DNA of 64,000 nt from Malachius bipustulatus (taxonomy: Eukaryota > Arthropoda > Insecta > Coleoptera > Melyridae): NCBI GenBank assembly GCA_910589415.1, contig OU342635.1:8618001-8682000 (forward strand), in the 5' to 3' direction. Shown here piece after piece: positions 13,301-25,877 of the stretch (positions are counted from its first letter, which is position 1; every line of letters starts with the position of its first letter). The translations under genes were made by a program, and so were the position numbers. Under the pieces are notes generated by a model. The model ran no database searches, had not been told where the DNA came from, and saw only the letters and a program-made list of their open reading frames with translations.

Positions 13301-14650
13301 AGCCCCGTCACTGACACACAAATTTCCAAAATAAAAAAAAACACCTCATTTTTACGTATACACTCAAATTAACTTTAAAATGAGGTCTCAGAAGAATACC
13401 CATTTCAAATTTGAAGTGACATAGTTATGGTACCAAATTTCGATCTCGGTCGGCTTCGACTTTAAGGGAATGTCACTATTAGCCCCGTCACTGACACACA
13501 AATTGCCAAAATAAAAAAAACGACCTCATTTTTACATATACACTCAAATTAACTTTAAAATGAGGTCTCAGAGGAATACCCATTTCAAATTTTGAAGTGA
13601 CATAGTTTTATTACCAAATTTCGATCTCGGTCGGCTTCGACTTTAAGGGAATGCCACTATTAGCCCCGTCACTGACACACAAATTGCCAAATTAAAAAAA
13701 AACGACCTCATTTTTACGTATACACTCAAATTAACTTTAAAATGAGGTCTCAGAGGAATACCCATTTCAAATTTGAAGTGATATAGTTTTTGGTACGAAA
13801 TTTCGATCTCGGTCGGCTTCGACTTTAAGGGAATGCCACTATTAGCCCCGTCACTGACACACAAATTGCCAAAATAAAAAAAACGACCTCATTTTTACGT
13901 ATACACTCAAATTAACTTTAAAAAATGAGGTCTCAGAGGAATACCCATTTCAAATTTGAAGTGACATAGTTTTTGGTACCAAATTTCGATCTCGGTCGGC
14001 TTCGACGTTAAGGGAATGCCACTATTAGCCCCGTCACTGACATACAAATTGCCAAAATAAAATAAAAACAACATCATTTTTACGTAGACACTCAAAATAA
14101 CTTTAAAATGAGGTCTCAGAATATTACCCATTTCAAATTTTGAAGTGACACGGTTTTTGGTACGAAATTTCGTTGGGCTTGGGCTTTAAGGAATGGAACT
14201 ATAAACCTCGTCACTGACACACTGATTGCCAAAATAAAAAAACAACCTCATTTTTACGAAGAAAATCAAAATAACTTCAAAATGAGGTCTCAGAGAAATA
14301 CCCATTTCAAATACACAGTTTTTGGTACCAAATTTCGATCTCAGTCGGCTTGGGCTTTAAGGGAATGGAATTATAAACCTCGTCACTAACACACAGATTG
14401 CCAAAATAAAAAAAAAACATCATTTTTACGTAGACACTCAAAATAATAACTTTAAAATGAGGTCTAAGAGGAATACCAATTTCAAATTTTCAAGTGACAC
14501 GGTTTTTGGTACGAAATTTCGATCTCAGTCGGCTTGGACTTAAGGAAATGGAACTATAAACCTCGTCACTGACACACTGATTGCTAAAATAAAAAATAAC
14601 AACCTCATTTTTACGGAGACAATCAAAATAACTTTAAAATGAGGTTTCAG
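10372..14650. repeat. Satellite array of ~181-bp monomers
   Basis: About 23-24 tandem copies of a 180-181 bp unit fill this block; the word CGTCACTGACACAC recurs at about 10405, 10588, 10769, 10949 and onward. Each unit contains GACCTCATTTTTACGTATAC, then AAAATGAGGTCTCAGAGG, then CCAAATTTCGATCTCGGTCGG. The central units are very similar. Units after about 14000 are progressively diverged and shortened, as expected at an array edge. Because 181 is 3n+1, each monomer leaves a spurious - strand frame of about 64 codons; these are not genes. Confidence 0.97.
10800..13333. repeat. Two tandem copies of a 1268-bp higher-order repeat (7 monomers)
   Basis: Positions x and x+1268 are almost identical over this block, covering roughly 10800-12066 and 12067-13333. 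1268 bases equals seven 181-bp monomers. Even idiosyncratic variants are shared: the unusual GAGCTTTGAGGAATCGAACTA joint at 10921 and 12189, and the ACTATATTAGCC variant at 11664 and 12932. I noticed only a few differences, for example near 11291/12559 and 11063/12331. This indicates recent block duplication by unequal exchange. Confidence 0.9.
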
Positions 14651-16539
14651 ATCTGTGGTACTAAGGCACAAATTCGATATGTCAAAATAACCGGTATGCA
14701 GTCAGTGGCGAAGAATAAGATGCCAAAACCCGATTTGGTTCTGAAGTTCATATGAAAATGTACGTTAACAAATACGATCCTGATAGGTCCCTTATACTGT
14801 AATTGGTTGGTGGCAAAACCCAACTTTGGAGCATCTACTATTGAGAAATGTCAATAATTTTGACATTTCTGGTTCTGCCTTGGTACCATAGAGATGATTA
14901 TCCATTTCAAATACCTTTGTCACAATAGTTTTACGTCTAAAAGTAGTCAAATTCATGACATTGAATTTAGCTTTTGTATTTGTACCAAATTTCTGTCTCA
15001 ATTGGCTAAGAATTTAAAAAGGGGAAGGGAGACCATGAACGTCCTCGCTGTATAATTACCAATACCAACTATTCCTGTATAATGTATAGTAGATAAGACA
15101 TGTCTAAGATAATTTTTTCATGTTGAAGGTTGTTATTTCGGTAACGTCACTGATCCTGAGGGTGTTATGTCAGATTTGCATGCGAGGGACAGTTCGTTAC
15201 CGATTCGACGCTTGGCCACGGATCCAGAGAGGCTCTGGTTGTTGATTCAAAGCCCGCTGAGTGGTAATTATCTATGCAGGAGGGTTTAATGCATGCAGAT
15301 TACACTGTTTCTCCCTGCTAAAGCGAGTCTAGTTAGGCGTATCAGCCTGCTTGGATATCACACGGACTAGAATCTGGATCATAGATCATATACTCGTACC
15401 TTTATTTGAATATGTTGCCAACTTGAGCTGAGATTTATCTTAGATTAGTTCTCGAGGGTAGCGTTTTAGCAACTCCTTCACACATACAGTTCAATGCATG
15501 AATTCAACAAGAGAAAAGAAGGTGTTATATATCATATATCTATACAGCACATTTTCCGATCCAAAATGTCGTCGATTGGATCCCTTATTTGGCAACCGAG
15601 CCTGCTTTGATATTATCATCGGAAGTGCGATCTGGATAACATAAAGGTTTCAAACAGTTTGCAAACGTAGTTATGTATGTGTGAATTCTGTTTGTGGTGT
15701 GCTTGGATCTCCTATACACACCCCGTTTCTGGGGGCGCTTTGCGACTCCTGCCAATCTCATGATGGTGTGTGTACTCAAACACCTAATTATGGAGATACA
15801 GACAACACAGAGACACGTCTAAATTAGTTACTCGATGTGGAAATTTGTTGGTATCTGCCTATGTCAAACCATCTTATTCCGTATAACCGCTTAATGCAAA
15901 TAACTTTAATTAAGTAGCTATATTATGTGTAGGGTTTTGTAATAAGATAAATTAGAAAAAGTAATAATCTCTTATTCTACAAGGTCTTTATTTAAACCGA
16001 TCACAACACAAATTCCAATAAATATATTAAGCAAATGAACTTTAACCTGCAAATCCAAATAATCAGCTGTTCTCCTTAGTTACTGACACCACCAATACAA
16101 CAACTATGCTCACCACTTTGATTCCACTTCACTCTGTTCTCTAACTTTCTTCCTCTGTGGCAGTTCAGCTTTCATTCACTTCAAAACTACAACTGAATCA
16201 ACTACAGCGACGACGGCACTCTTGTATACATATCTGAGGTGCCATCGAAGTCTTCTGGCATATCTCTAAAGCTAGACACTACGACGCGAAGAACGCGGAA
16301 CCATTTAGTAGAATTTGAGTTAATCTGTCAATATGTCATTTCTATCATGTCAATTAGAAATGTCGCTTATAGATTCCTTACCATTCCTGCTACAAATAAA
16401 TTCCAAACATGGATGGAACAGGGAGTTACTGACTTAAAATCAGTGATAACTCAAAATCTAGCTGACCTGGATTTTTGATAATTTGGCTAACCTGGTAACC
16501 CAGTATGGCTATCAACATAGGAAGTAGAACGTGATTGCA
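14651..16539. other. Non-coding stretch
   Basis: No gene is recognised. A degraded satellite tail may persist to about 15000, since CCAAATTTCTGTCTCAATTGG resembles the satellite word. The remainder shows only short open frames without domains. Confidence 0.5.
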
Positions 16540-17720
16540 ATACTCGGTCCCGTGGAGAGGCGTTGGAGAGAGTATATGGAGCATGAAGGAATGATCAAAA
16601 TATATAATTAGCAAATCATAGGCAAATACGTTATTAACACCATTAAGGGCTACTTAAGCGACAGGGAACTCGTCTTAGGAAAGTGAGATAAAAAGAAATA
16701 CCGTGCGGCGTACCACAGGGCTCGTTGATTGGACCGACCCTTCATACACTATGACGACATACTGAAAACTGAGTGTCCCTGAACGACTGAAGCTTGTGGT
16801 ATACGCCGACAATCTAGCGATCGTGGCCGTTATGAGAAACGAGCAACATGGCTCAACTCGTAGTGAGCCTCGAACACACTACCAGAACGGTGAAGGACAG
16901 CCTAGGGGAAAAGACCTGGCTCCGGCGAAACCCAAGACGGAGCTCATATATCTTACGGGTGGAAACCAGCTCAAGTCAAGAATCTCGGTGTTAGGTTGGG
17001 GCGAAACCTCACGTTCAAATACTGAATTAGAGCGGTATATGTAACACGATTAGATGTGAGCCACAATAGACCTTCGGTCCCAGTGCAGGCGTCACAATGG
17101 CCCATTCACGAGCAATCTAAATCTAATCTAAATCTTGAGCGGTATAGAACAAGGCCTTGAACACAGTAGTTACGTGCACTAAGTGGCCTAATGCTGAATC
17201 TGCTTGGACCGAAGACCGGCAAAAGGAAGATATTGAGTACCGTGGTACAGAATCCGTCTCTCTATGCCACGCCATGTGGCAAGCTTTTCAAGTGAAGAAC
17301 TTGAACCAGCAGTTGGGAAAAACCCAGAGGAAAATACTTCTAAGGATTGGCTAGGGCCACAAAAGCACTGATAAGAGTCATAAAAACCTGTGTGGTAAAA
17401 AACTACATGACTCAGCTTCTGGCGTGGCACGGCTGCTTTATTAAGGCTTACCTGCACAGGTTTCCAACAGTGCGACTATTACCGGGCCAAAGAGATGGCA
17501 GAGTTGACACCTTACCTTGAGTGAAAAAGATGGGCAGACCACAGAAGTGAACTGGAAACCAAGATCGAGTGCAGAATCAGTAACGACAACATGATACAAA
17601 AATTGGATAGTGCCACGAGGCAATAAGTTGTGGAGTACATCACGATGGTAGGCAGGAGAAGAAGAGGGAGGACAGAATCAGGCAGGATTGACTAGAGGGA
17701 AGGACGGGCGAAGCAATACC
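16540..17720 (+). pseudogene. Decayed R1-clade non-LTR reverse transcriptase (C-terminal half)
   Basis: Translating across several frames gives conserved R1/TRAS-type motifs in order. YLSDRELVLG lies at about 16645, a VPQGSLIGPTL motif at about 16710 (RT motif B region), and VVYADNLAIVAV at about 16797. The last is the catalytic YADD box with N replacing the second D. Further on are APAKPKTELIYLTG and, near 17400-17450, a WHGCFIKAYLHRF segment typical of the R1-clade C-terminus, then a VVEYITMV-like piece near 17630. Frameshifts and stops separate the pieces and the 5' half is absent. Motif order supports the clade strongly; the exact family is unknown. Confidence 0.75.
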
Positions 17721-18022
17721 AACTGGTTATCTTGCCCGTGCTCTTGAGGAGGAAGTGACAGTGACGTTTTAGTGGGTACTCCAGAGGAGTAAGAGTTCCA
17801 CACGTATGTTGTTTCGAATCGAATTGACCTGGGTGATTCAAAATTGAGCTGACCTGGCTCGATACAAAAAAAATGGCTTGAGCTGTTGAATTGCGGTGAT
17901 AAAAGGATCTACAAGTATGTCAAAATCGTCATGGACACCAGAAAAATTAAAAAATCGTTACCATAAACACATTGCTTTATTGAGTGGTGTTCCCCAAGGT
18001 AGCTAGGTAGTCTTGGGGTTTA

Positions 18023-18255
18023 TCTTTTTTTTTGTACACTTTTACAAATAATTATCCCAAAGACAATAAATAACAGATCAAAGCAGCAACAATCCTCTTA
18101 TTTTATAAGTCTTAGGCCCTTCTATGGGGAGAGGTTGATTTTAATTAACATCAGACAAGCACATAGAGGGGTTAAAGTTAATTATTTACCCTATTGCGAA
18201 TCGAACCTACCCATGTGCAGTTATTCTTGCGACTGCGCCACGGAGCGTGCATAAA
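18023..18255 (-). mobile_element. Possible tRNA-derived SINE
   Basis: Read on the - strand there is a tRNA-like head with a Pol III A box, TGGCGCAGTCG (18230-18240, matching TRGYNNARNNG). About 22 bases later is a B-box-like GGTTCGATTCG (18197-18207, one mismatch to GGTTCGANTCC). The tRNA-unrelated body follows and ends in an A-rich tail (ACAAAAAAAAAGA) near 18023-18035. The A-to-B spacing is shorter than in a functional tRNA and no cloverleaf was confirmed. No clear target duplication was found. Confidence 0.4.
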
Positions 18256-20612
18256 TATTAGGAGTTGTGTTCAATAGTGTCATTTCTTCCTATTAATGTT
18301 GCCACTTGTCACTGAGTCAGTCAAGTGAAAAGGTGACGCGTTAGTGTATGAATAGCTTTTGAAAAAAAATTTATAGCAAAAGTTGGAAACGGAACGTTAT
18401 CACACTCCAACGATAGTTCTAGTTCTCGTTATTTACAAAGCTTGATCTGAGTGAATGACTGACTCGAATATAAAGTATGGAGTTGAGAATAATAATTCGG
18501 ATCGCTGGAATTATGATTTTCACGGAACAAATATCCTCTCCCAGGTTGAAACGACTCGTTCATTTTCTCTTAGAATTACCCAATTAGTCAAATCTACATG
18601 CGAAAAGGGCACTAACAGCTCTGACAACTTTTTCAATCCAACTCGCGGAATCCGTTCCCATTCTCACCTTCTACGTCGGAGTTGGCGTTGGTGCTCCATA
18701 ATTCCTCCCACTACTGCTTCTTATTCGAGCATTGTTGTCAGATGTGATTCCATTTCACTTTAAATCGATTTAAATAACTCCAAAGTTAAATAACAATAAA
18801 AGTACATCTAACGCTCGCACTAGAAGAGTTAAATGGATGATTTTAATAGGCGATTTTTTGAAATTATTAATAGCAATCGGATTTGGGGGATTTATTCAAT
18901 CGAGTCGGGCAACCATGTACGCTGGAAGACTTAGTTACTCAAGAGGAGATTACAAATATCTGGATTCTGAATTATGCAACCGGATTAAAAGTTTTCCTCT
19001 TTGAGTTGACTGGAATAGGAGTACGTCTGGTGACGAGTGTGAGTGCTAGTGCTGCAGCCTATATCATTCCAGGATTCTCGTTAAGAATATAGTATCACAA
19101 TCGGGAATCGCTGAGGAACTTTCTTACACTACTTCTGACCTAATTTAAATAATGATGTCGCCTCACTGATCTCACACAAATTCCTCCTTTCCGTGGTAGG
19201 TTTCAAGCAAACTTTCCTTCCAGATTTAGAATTGTTTGGAAAATTGTCAGTCAACTCAACGTAATTGATAAATTAGAATAATTGATGAAATAAATATTGC
19301 ATGGGTGATTGATAGATAACTTTAGTCAAAGATTTGTTTGACCATGAGAGAAATTTTCATTTTGTTATGGAGTTTCTGGATAACTTACTCTCAAGAACAA
19401 GATAACTGCAAACTCCGGTACTGTTAAACAGTTTGTCGATTAATTATCAATCTTTCAGAAAATTATTGCATTCCTGCGGGATTCCCAATCTGGTGTTTTG
19501 GTTGACCATAATTCTGAAGCGTTCTTACAGGCAAGACCAAATAACCAGGTCCAAACTTATGTGTTTCGAAAAATCTGGTCTTTAGCTTCGATTATTTATG
19601 ATTTTTGATGAGAATTTGAACTACTTGACCCTTTTTTACTTCTCCCAGTATAATTAATTATTATACGTTAGACTTAAAAAATTACGATTCCCTTGCAATT
19701 TCCTATTTTCTATTCAGAAATATCCGAAATAGGCATATTTCTTTATTTAAATCAAATAATAGTACAAGCAACGCCATCTCTTGTCGAATAGATCTACTAG
19801 TAGTAACAAATCATGGAAGATACGGTAACCTTTCATTATAGCAATATTGCAGATTGCCTGTTCAGCTCTATGTAATCTGGCGGGAATATTTTGAAATCCC
19901 GTTCCCTGATTCGCCAAAATAGCGTAAATAGCGCAAAAAAGTACAAACTGCGAAATACACGCATGAGTAGAGAACATATCCGTCCTATAACCAGAGATTC
20001 GCCATTGTCTGAACCCTTGACTGATCAACAGCGAATCAGACTTTATCTTCAATATCTTCCTTGGACCAGTAATTAAACTGGTTCTTTTGGGACTATCTCT
20101 ACCAACTTCTTAAGTTCTTTTTGGTAAAGAGAAGCTCTCTTCGAGTTCAGACGCCATTACCTAAACCTACCCAGCAACTGGATTCCAAAAATATTGAATC
20201 AATCAAAATAACCTCAAAAGAAGTTATTTTGATGCCTTTTCATTTTGGCATCATCCCCGAAGCAGCACCTTGTGACCTCGTAAGCTCCCTGTACTCTCAT
20301 CAAGGTTTAACTTCTCTTTAGAACTGTGTTTCTCCATCATTGCTGAGGAAGTGATCTTCTTCTAAAGCGAAGACTTTACTTTGGCCTGCATGAAAGACCG
20401 TTCTACGGCTCTTTTAGTACAGAAAAGGGATATTTTTGTAAGTTGCCTAATCATATTAACCTGCTTATCTCACTTATGGGGGTCTTGGTAATTTTACCCT
20501 TTACCTAAAGGAAATGTGGTAGTCCACCCTTAAATCTTTTGAAATTATTGGATCTAGTTTTTGGAGTCACATTAGCATGATTTTTCAGGGTATTCATAGT
20601 CCAAGAATACTT
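18256..20612. other. Non-coding stretch
   Basis: Several open frames of 60-100 codons overlap on both strands (for example 18455-18763 and 19747-20052). None shows a recognisable domain, and their composition looks random. Nothing else was identified. Confidence 0.5.
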
Positions 20613-21507
20613 TGTAACGAAATCCAAGGCTTTCGTTGGTAATTATTATTTATTTTCATTATTAGAGGGGTTTATCAGGAGTGATACAGTTTTTACGGCG
20701 GCGATAAACACGTTATCTCCACCAGCACCGGCTATATAAAGAGCGCCAGCTGGAAGACTGACCAGAGTGCATCGTGAGGAATTGACTTGCGAACAACTCT
20801 CTCTCCTGGGTGAACTGAGCCTGGAGATCAGCTGGGGCATGTAGTGAGTGCCCCATATAATATACACAGCCGGAGACAGTAGGTCGATGAACTGAGTTGA
20901 CCGAACCGTAGCCCGGCATCGGAAGCGCGACCAGAGTGAAGTGAGCTCTGGCCGACGACCGATCAGTATAGGTAATCAACCGGCGCTGTATTGAGGTACC
21001 GGCTGATCCCTTCAGTCCCTACCGAGGGCCGGATCCAGTAACAGCCGTCCCGAGGTCGTATTGAGGCATCGGGAGCGGCTTCTGTTTCAGAGAGCGCCTG
21101 CCGACGAAGGTCATCGCCCGGACGGCCCCGAGACGCATATCTTGAATACGGTCGGGGACAGCACAGACCGTGCGACGGCGGCGGCATTACTGATGGTGAG
21201 CGGTGAGCAGCGAGGACACCAGCAGCAGCAGTACCGGAAAGGCCAATGGTAAACGAGGCCGCCTTCGACGCGGTTATCTGAAGCCAATCCGGTCACTCCC
21301 CAGAACGAGGGCCGCCCCCTTTCTATCACTCAGAGGACGGAGCAACCTTAAGATCAGTCGTATGAATAATAGTACTAGATCGATTTATTGTAAATATACT
21401 TCTTTTGTAAATAAACCATAACAATTTTAATCGACTTGTCACGGGTACAAAGGGGCAATCATCCACTCCTGGGAACTCACCTCTACCCACAGAAAAATCC
21501 CGTTACA
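20613..21507 (+). mobile_element. Solo LTR, family with TGTAACG...CGTTACA ends
   Basis: The 895-bp unit begins TGTAACGAAATCC and ends AATCCCGTTACA, giving inverted TG...CA termini. It is flanked by a 4-bp duplication, ACTT (20609-20612 and 21508-21511), which suits Ty3/gypsy-type integration. It has LTR signals in the expected order: a TATA box in GGCTATATAAAGAGCG (about 20730-20745), an AGAGTGCATCG start region some 30 bases on, and an AATAAA polyadenylation signal near 21410. No internal region adjoins it, so it is a solo LTR left by LTR-LTR recombination. A second, inverted copy lies at 29539-30442. Open frames within it are spurious. Confidence 0.88.
20731..20740 (+). promoter_or_regulatory. 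TATA box of solo LTR
   Basis: The sequence reads GCTATATAAA and is followed about 25-30 bases later by a GACCAGAGTGCATCG region where initiation would be expected. The same TATATAAAG element is present in the inverted copy near 30318-30330. Promoter function is inferred from position and motif only. Confidence 0.55.
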
Positions 21508-21699
21508 ACTTTCTCAAGAAAACAAGTTGCGGCCAATTTGATATTAGGGAAAAATCATATTCTCGCAATTTTTACATTAAAATTTACGGACCACTTCCAT
21601 GCAGACCAAGCAACGAGGCCAAAATTTCTGCCCTTAGAGAGACATGCTAGGGGAGACTTGTATTTTTATGACCTTTGGTAAGATTTTCGAAGACTTATC

Positions 21700-22630
21700 A
21701 ATGCGCTATACTCCTTTTCGCTATGGTTCCCGAATATCAACTTCTACTCAAGCGTGCTCCCTAAATATTTAAGGAAGCTTTTTGTTGCATTGACCGTCAC
21801 ACCACCGATTATGAAGGAAATGTTTTTTATCTTCCAGCAATTTATGTAGTAAGCTGCTTCCGTTTTATCGGCAGCCTCCTGGGAGCACCATCAGCCATCG
21901 GTTTGTTTGAACCGTTTCATCACCGTTCCTAGAGATCCCGGACTCTGTTTCCTTTTTTACTACCATCGGCATAAGCCACAAGCGATATACCCTGGGGCAT
22001 GCTCGCTTGCAGGACACCATTGTACATAAGGTTCCAAAGAGTCGGGCCCAGAATTGAATCTTGAGGAACTCCCTACTAGTACACGATGCGACAAGTAACT
22101 ATTAATAATCTTCCTCGAGTGGCATCTACAAGAGCTTCCACTATTCTATCCAATCGGGCCGAGTTAAATGCGTTTCTGATAACTAGCGCGATTATCACGG
22201 TGGATCTGGTCGCTCTCCATAGCCTCTGAATTGTCCCCATGTGGATGTCCCCCTTTCTAAAGCCGTATTACTCTTATGCCGTTCCTCGCGTTAGCTTCAG
22301 CCAGCAGCTTGGCGTGTATGATCCAGCCAGAGCTTTCCAAAAAAATCGATAAGGTATATAGGTCTGCACACCTTCCCTTTATTAAGGTCACCCTTGCCTT
22401 TCTAGATTTGGACAATTCTCGCTTTTCTCCATTCTTTCGGAAACCTACCTTCCTTAAGGAGGATGTTATTAAATATCCCTCGGAGATACTCCGGACATCT
22501 TTCTAGGACAACTTTCACCGCTCTGTGGTAATCCCATCTTGTCCCGGTACTTTTTTTAATTTCGTAATTTCGTAATCTGCCTCTTAAACTTCTTCTGCTT
22601 CACTCTCGATTCGAAAATAATGTTAACGCT
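21700..22630 (-). pseudogene. Decayed R1-clade reverse transcriptase fragment
   Basis: On the - strand the conserved RT blocks appear in order but in shifting frames. PGQDGITTE is near 22530 and a VVLERCPEYLRGIFNNIL-like block follows. ALVIRNAFNSARLDRIVEAL is near 22190-22120 (the R1-type NAFNSA block), VPQDSILGPTLWN near 22070-22030, and VAYADGS near 21975-21960, in place of the catalytic YADD box. Multiple stops and frameshifts show it is dead. Endonuclease and 3' parts are not recognised here, and it is distinct from the element at 24690-29490. Confidence 0.75.
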
Positions 22631-24689
22631 TACTCAACTTTAGACTTTTATAATTTGTCTAGGTATTTATATAAGGTATTTATATAACTGTTAGGAGGTT
22701 TCTTGATGTTATAATAATTAAATATTTATTATCAAGCAAGCATTGTAAGAGTGCGTTACCCACGCGCTCTTGAAACTTATGCTCATTCCTACTGCGTCAA
22801 TTAATGCTCTTCGCGTTACTTTACTGTGATATTTCCTGTGTTGTTTTTTATTTTTACCATTGATAAGATGTATATCGTAATGGAAAAAATACCTTTGACA
22901 AATGCTTAGAAGAATTCGGTCTCTTGTTGTGTAGAAAGATGCGCTGTAGAATTCCTCATGAAAATTTCTCTCGAGCTGAAATTAATGCAATTAAATGAAC
23001 TGGAAATCGCGTAACTATGCGAATGGAAACAAAATATCGGCAATTAAATAAATGATGCAGCATGTTTTGGGCTATAGTATTATTATTCTACACGGTGCCG
23101 GTGCACAGTGCTATTATTAAAATAACAGGCCTAAAGTAATATTAATTAAATGAACATCCAGTCATCCACTAATTGTGATATATGTATAATTTTCCCCTAT
23201 ATGAATTTTGTCTTCCATCTGTCATGTCAGTTGTCACCCCGTTCGCCCTAGGCCTTGTACATTTTTGTGGCAACTGACGTGTGCCGTTGCCAGGGCGCGT
23301 TAATTCATTTGGTCTTGTGATTTTACGTCATGTCAAATCAGCAACTAACTTGTCATCGCTCTAGCTCGGGAAACATCCATTCCGGGGGAATAAAGCTCAT
23401 TTCGAATAATCGAACCATAATTACGTGTCAAAAGTGGCATCAGGTGTGGAGCGGGACAGCCGGTATCGGAACGAGAGAGCGAGAATGGTTCGAGGCTCTA
23501 TTCAGATTGACATCGCATAAATCTCAATTCTAAGACGTCAATTAAGGGATGTAAAACTTGTAAATGGGGCATTATAAGGGTTTCCTCCTCTCTGTCAGGA
23601 TTATTTTCCGAGAAAGTGATTCATGGGAATTCAATAAGGAATCTGAATGAAAACTCGCCCGAGCCCTAATAACGTAGTCAATAGTTTGGACAAAGGGCTA
23701 AGAAGTTCAAGACCTTTGAAGTCGACACATCGACTGTACGTAATTCATCCCGATCGCCATGCCATAGAGGGAATATTTGGAGTTTTCCCTAGTACTACTT
23801 GCCAGATTGTGACGTCATCTAATACGATTAACTTGAGCGGAACTGGGATTTATTTCGTCGGCCTCGGTGATTTTTTATTGGAGATTTCGGAGGTTTTTGT
23901 TACGCTCTATTAATCGATTGCTTTTTCAACAAATCCCCAGAAATAACTCTTATATGCTACATCTCAGACACGAAACTCGAATCATTACTCCACCATCACC
24001 ACTAACACCCACACCAGATCACCGCTACCAGCAAAAATTAGATACACTTCCAGAAGTTAAAGAAGTTATTTAACGAGAATTATACCGACCAAGATGATTT
24101 CGGTGGCTTTTCCCTGTTTGATTGGACCGTAAAATTTTCTTTCACGTCTTTAATAACTATAGGCGTTACAACCCTAATAAACAGATATTAAAACCAATAA
24201 TTTCCCATCCAATACGGCAGTGAGTTTTTACGATATTGGCTGAAGAGAACGTTCCACCAAGTAACCGATCGCACACTACGATAATGGCGCTGTAATAAAC
24301 AGGATCATAACGGGACTTTAACCTGAAAACCGAGACAAATAGACATAGGGATGATTCAGTCTCCTGGGAAATTACAACATTCAAGACTTTTGTTACAATA
24401 TTTCGTTATAAAACTTTTTTATTCGCTCGATAAAACAACAACGTCAACTAATCTGATGAATGAAAAGTATCGAGCCTCACATCGAACTTTGCCAATTTAT
24501 GTTTTTAACGAAGCAATTACATACCAGAAGTTTCCAAACGGAATTACTCACACATTTGGATTAATCGTTATTACTTTGATCTTGAAACCAATCAATTTCA
24601 GTTTAAGATTCGAGAAATGTGCCGCTTTGATCTCTAATTAAAAGCAAACTTTTAAAGTCACATTAATCCTTAATTATAACTAGTCTCCA
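22631..24689. other. Non-coding stretch with an AT-rich core
   Basis: No gene or element end is recognised. Around 22970-23180 ATTAATTAAA, CAATTAAATGA and TATGCGAAT words cluster, resembling homeodomain and POU binding sites. This is suggestive of an enhancer but weak, because such words are common in AT-rich DNA. Confidence 0.4.
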
Positions 24690-25877
24690 ATGGACTGTAG
24701 AACGGTTTTTGTGATCCCTGACGCTGCAGTCATATAGGCTTCGGATCCTTGGCGAGTTGAGAAGTTCAGTGCCTTTTATAACGTTCAACAGTCTGTTAGC
24801 GAAGGATTTTCCAGCAGCACTCCGGGGTGGTTTTGCCCCATGCCATAACTTCAGCGCCGTGCCCTCAAAAATTACTATCTATTTCTTGCTCATTGCAAAG
24901 TCTGCATTGTGGTGGTGGTTCTTCTCTGGAAACGCCTATTATGCTCTTTTGTCTGTGTTCTCTTTACGAGCAATATTTTATTGGTGAGGTTTGAGATGTT
25001 CTCTTCAAAGAATGGAGTCACTTATGGAGTCACACACAGGTTTGAGCCGCAGTGAAGACCGTTGCAGAACCTTTCCTCGCCACTTTATCTGCAGACTCGT
25101 TTTAAACCTTCAATGACCCGGCACCCAAACAAGTGTTACCATGTTATGTTTACCCGGATCATTGAGGTCCCGCAGCATTCCCAAATCAGATTTGATCAAC
25201 TTTTGTACCATGCGAGAATCTTGAGCCTAGCCTGACTATCGGAGAGAATGCAGATTTCCCTACCTTGGTAGTTATTTTTAACACTCTCCCCAACGCATTG
25301 CATGTTTTCCCATACCGGTGTCTTCCCATACATCTACGAGACAGACTCTTCGACTCATGTGTCTGTTTGGACCCATATCAGGCCAACTTTTTTATATACA
25401 GCAGGTGTTCTATTTGTTTCCATTCTTCCTAGTCAATTAAAGCCTTGAATGTTTTGTCAAAGATGATTTTAGGACTCATCAACACAGCTCATTAAAGAAA
25501 TTGGATTAGTGAATTCTGAAGTGCCCTAATAGTCCTGGTTCTTCCCAGGCTTCGCTCCCAATATAAATATTAAGAGGTGGCGCTTCCAAGGCTGCTGTTG
25601 ATGTGGTGCTCCCTTTATAGACAGGCATGCTAGCTCTGAACAACAAACTTTTTTTGTTTGCCCCCCAATGCTCGCTCTCGCCAAGCTTTTATATATTTTA
25701 TGAGGCACTTTGCCCACGGCGCTGTATTTTTGTGTCTCGCCCATCCACTCTCCCATCCACATCTGTCACATTGAGTAGGTCTTTGCTCGTTGACTCTCTT
25801 GATTGTCCTTGGTTGGTGTTATAAGCAATCACTCTCCTTCTTTTCCCGATCAGGTGGCAGAGGGATCATCCCCGTTA
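24690..25877 (-). pseudogene. RNase H and C-terminal part of a decayed R1/LOA-type non-LTR element
   Basis: Reading down from 25877 on the - strand gives a GMIPLPPDREKK segment, the usual connector after the RT. An RNase H-like region follows around 25270-25090, with ILSDSQARLKIL and LVWVPGH, which match the DSQ and WVPGH blocks of retroelement RNase H. Near 24920-24880 is a cysteine-bearing CRLCNEQ piece like the zinc finger-like C-terminus of LOA/R1 elements, and near 24790 an LLNVIKGTELL tail. Stops and frameshifts interrupt it. It is the downstream half of the element whose RT lies at 28080-29490. Confidence 0.75.

Noticed and set aside
10409..14131. Repeated ~64-codon - strand frames (MCVSDGANSG... 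type) as a gene family
   Set aside because: They come from one stop-free stretch per 181-bp monomer and run across monomer joints; the unit is 3n+1 long and the copies follow satellite, not coding, evolution.
10372..14650. CRISPR array
   Set aside because: The whole 181-bp unit repeats without unique spacers, and the window is eukaryotic.
18180..18255. Functional tRNA gene
   Set aside because: A and B boxes are about 22 bases apart and the B box has a mismatch; no cloverleaf or acceptor stem could be drawn.
20646..21421. Overlapping frames rich in Arg and Pro inside the solo LTRs, also at 29717-30299
   Set aside because: They lie within a GC-rich LTR on both strands, show no domain, and break at different places in the two copies.
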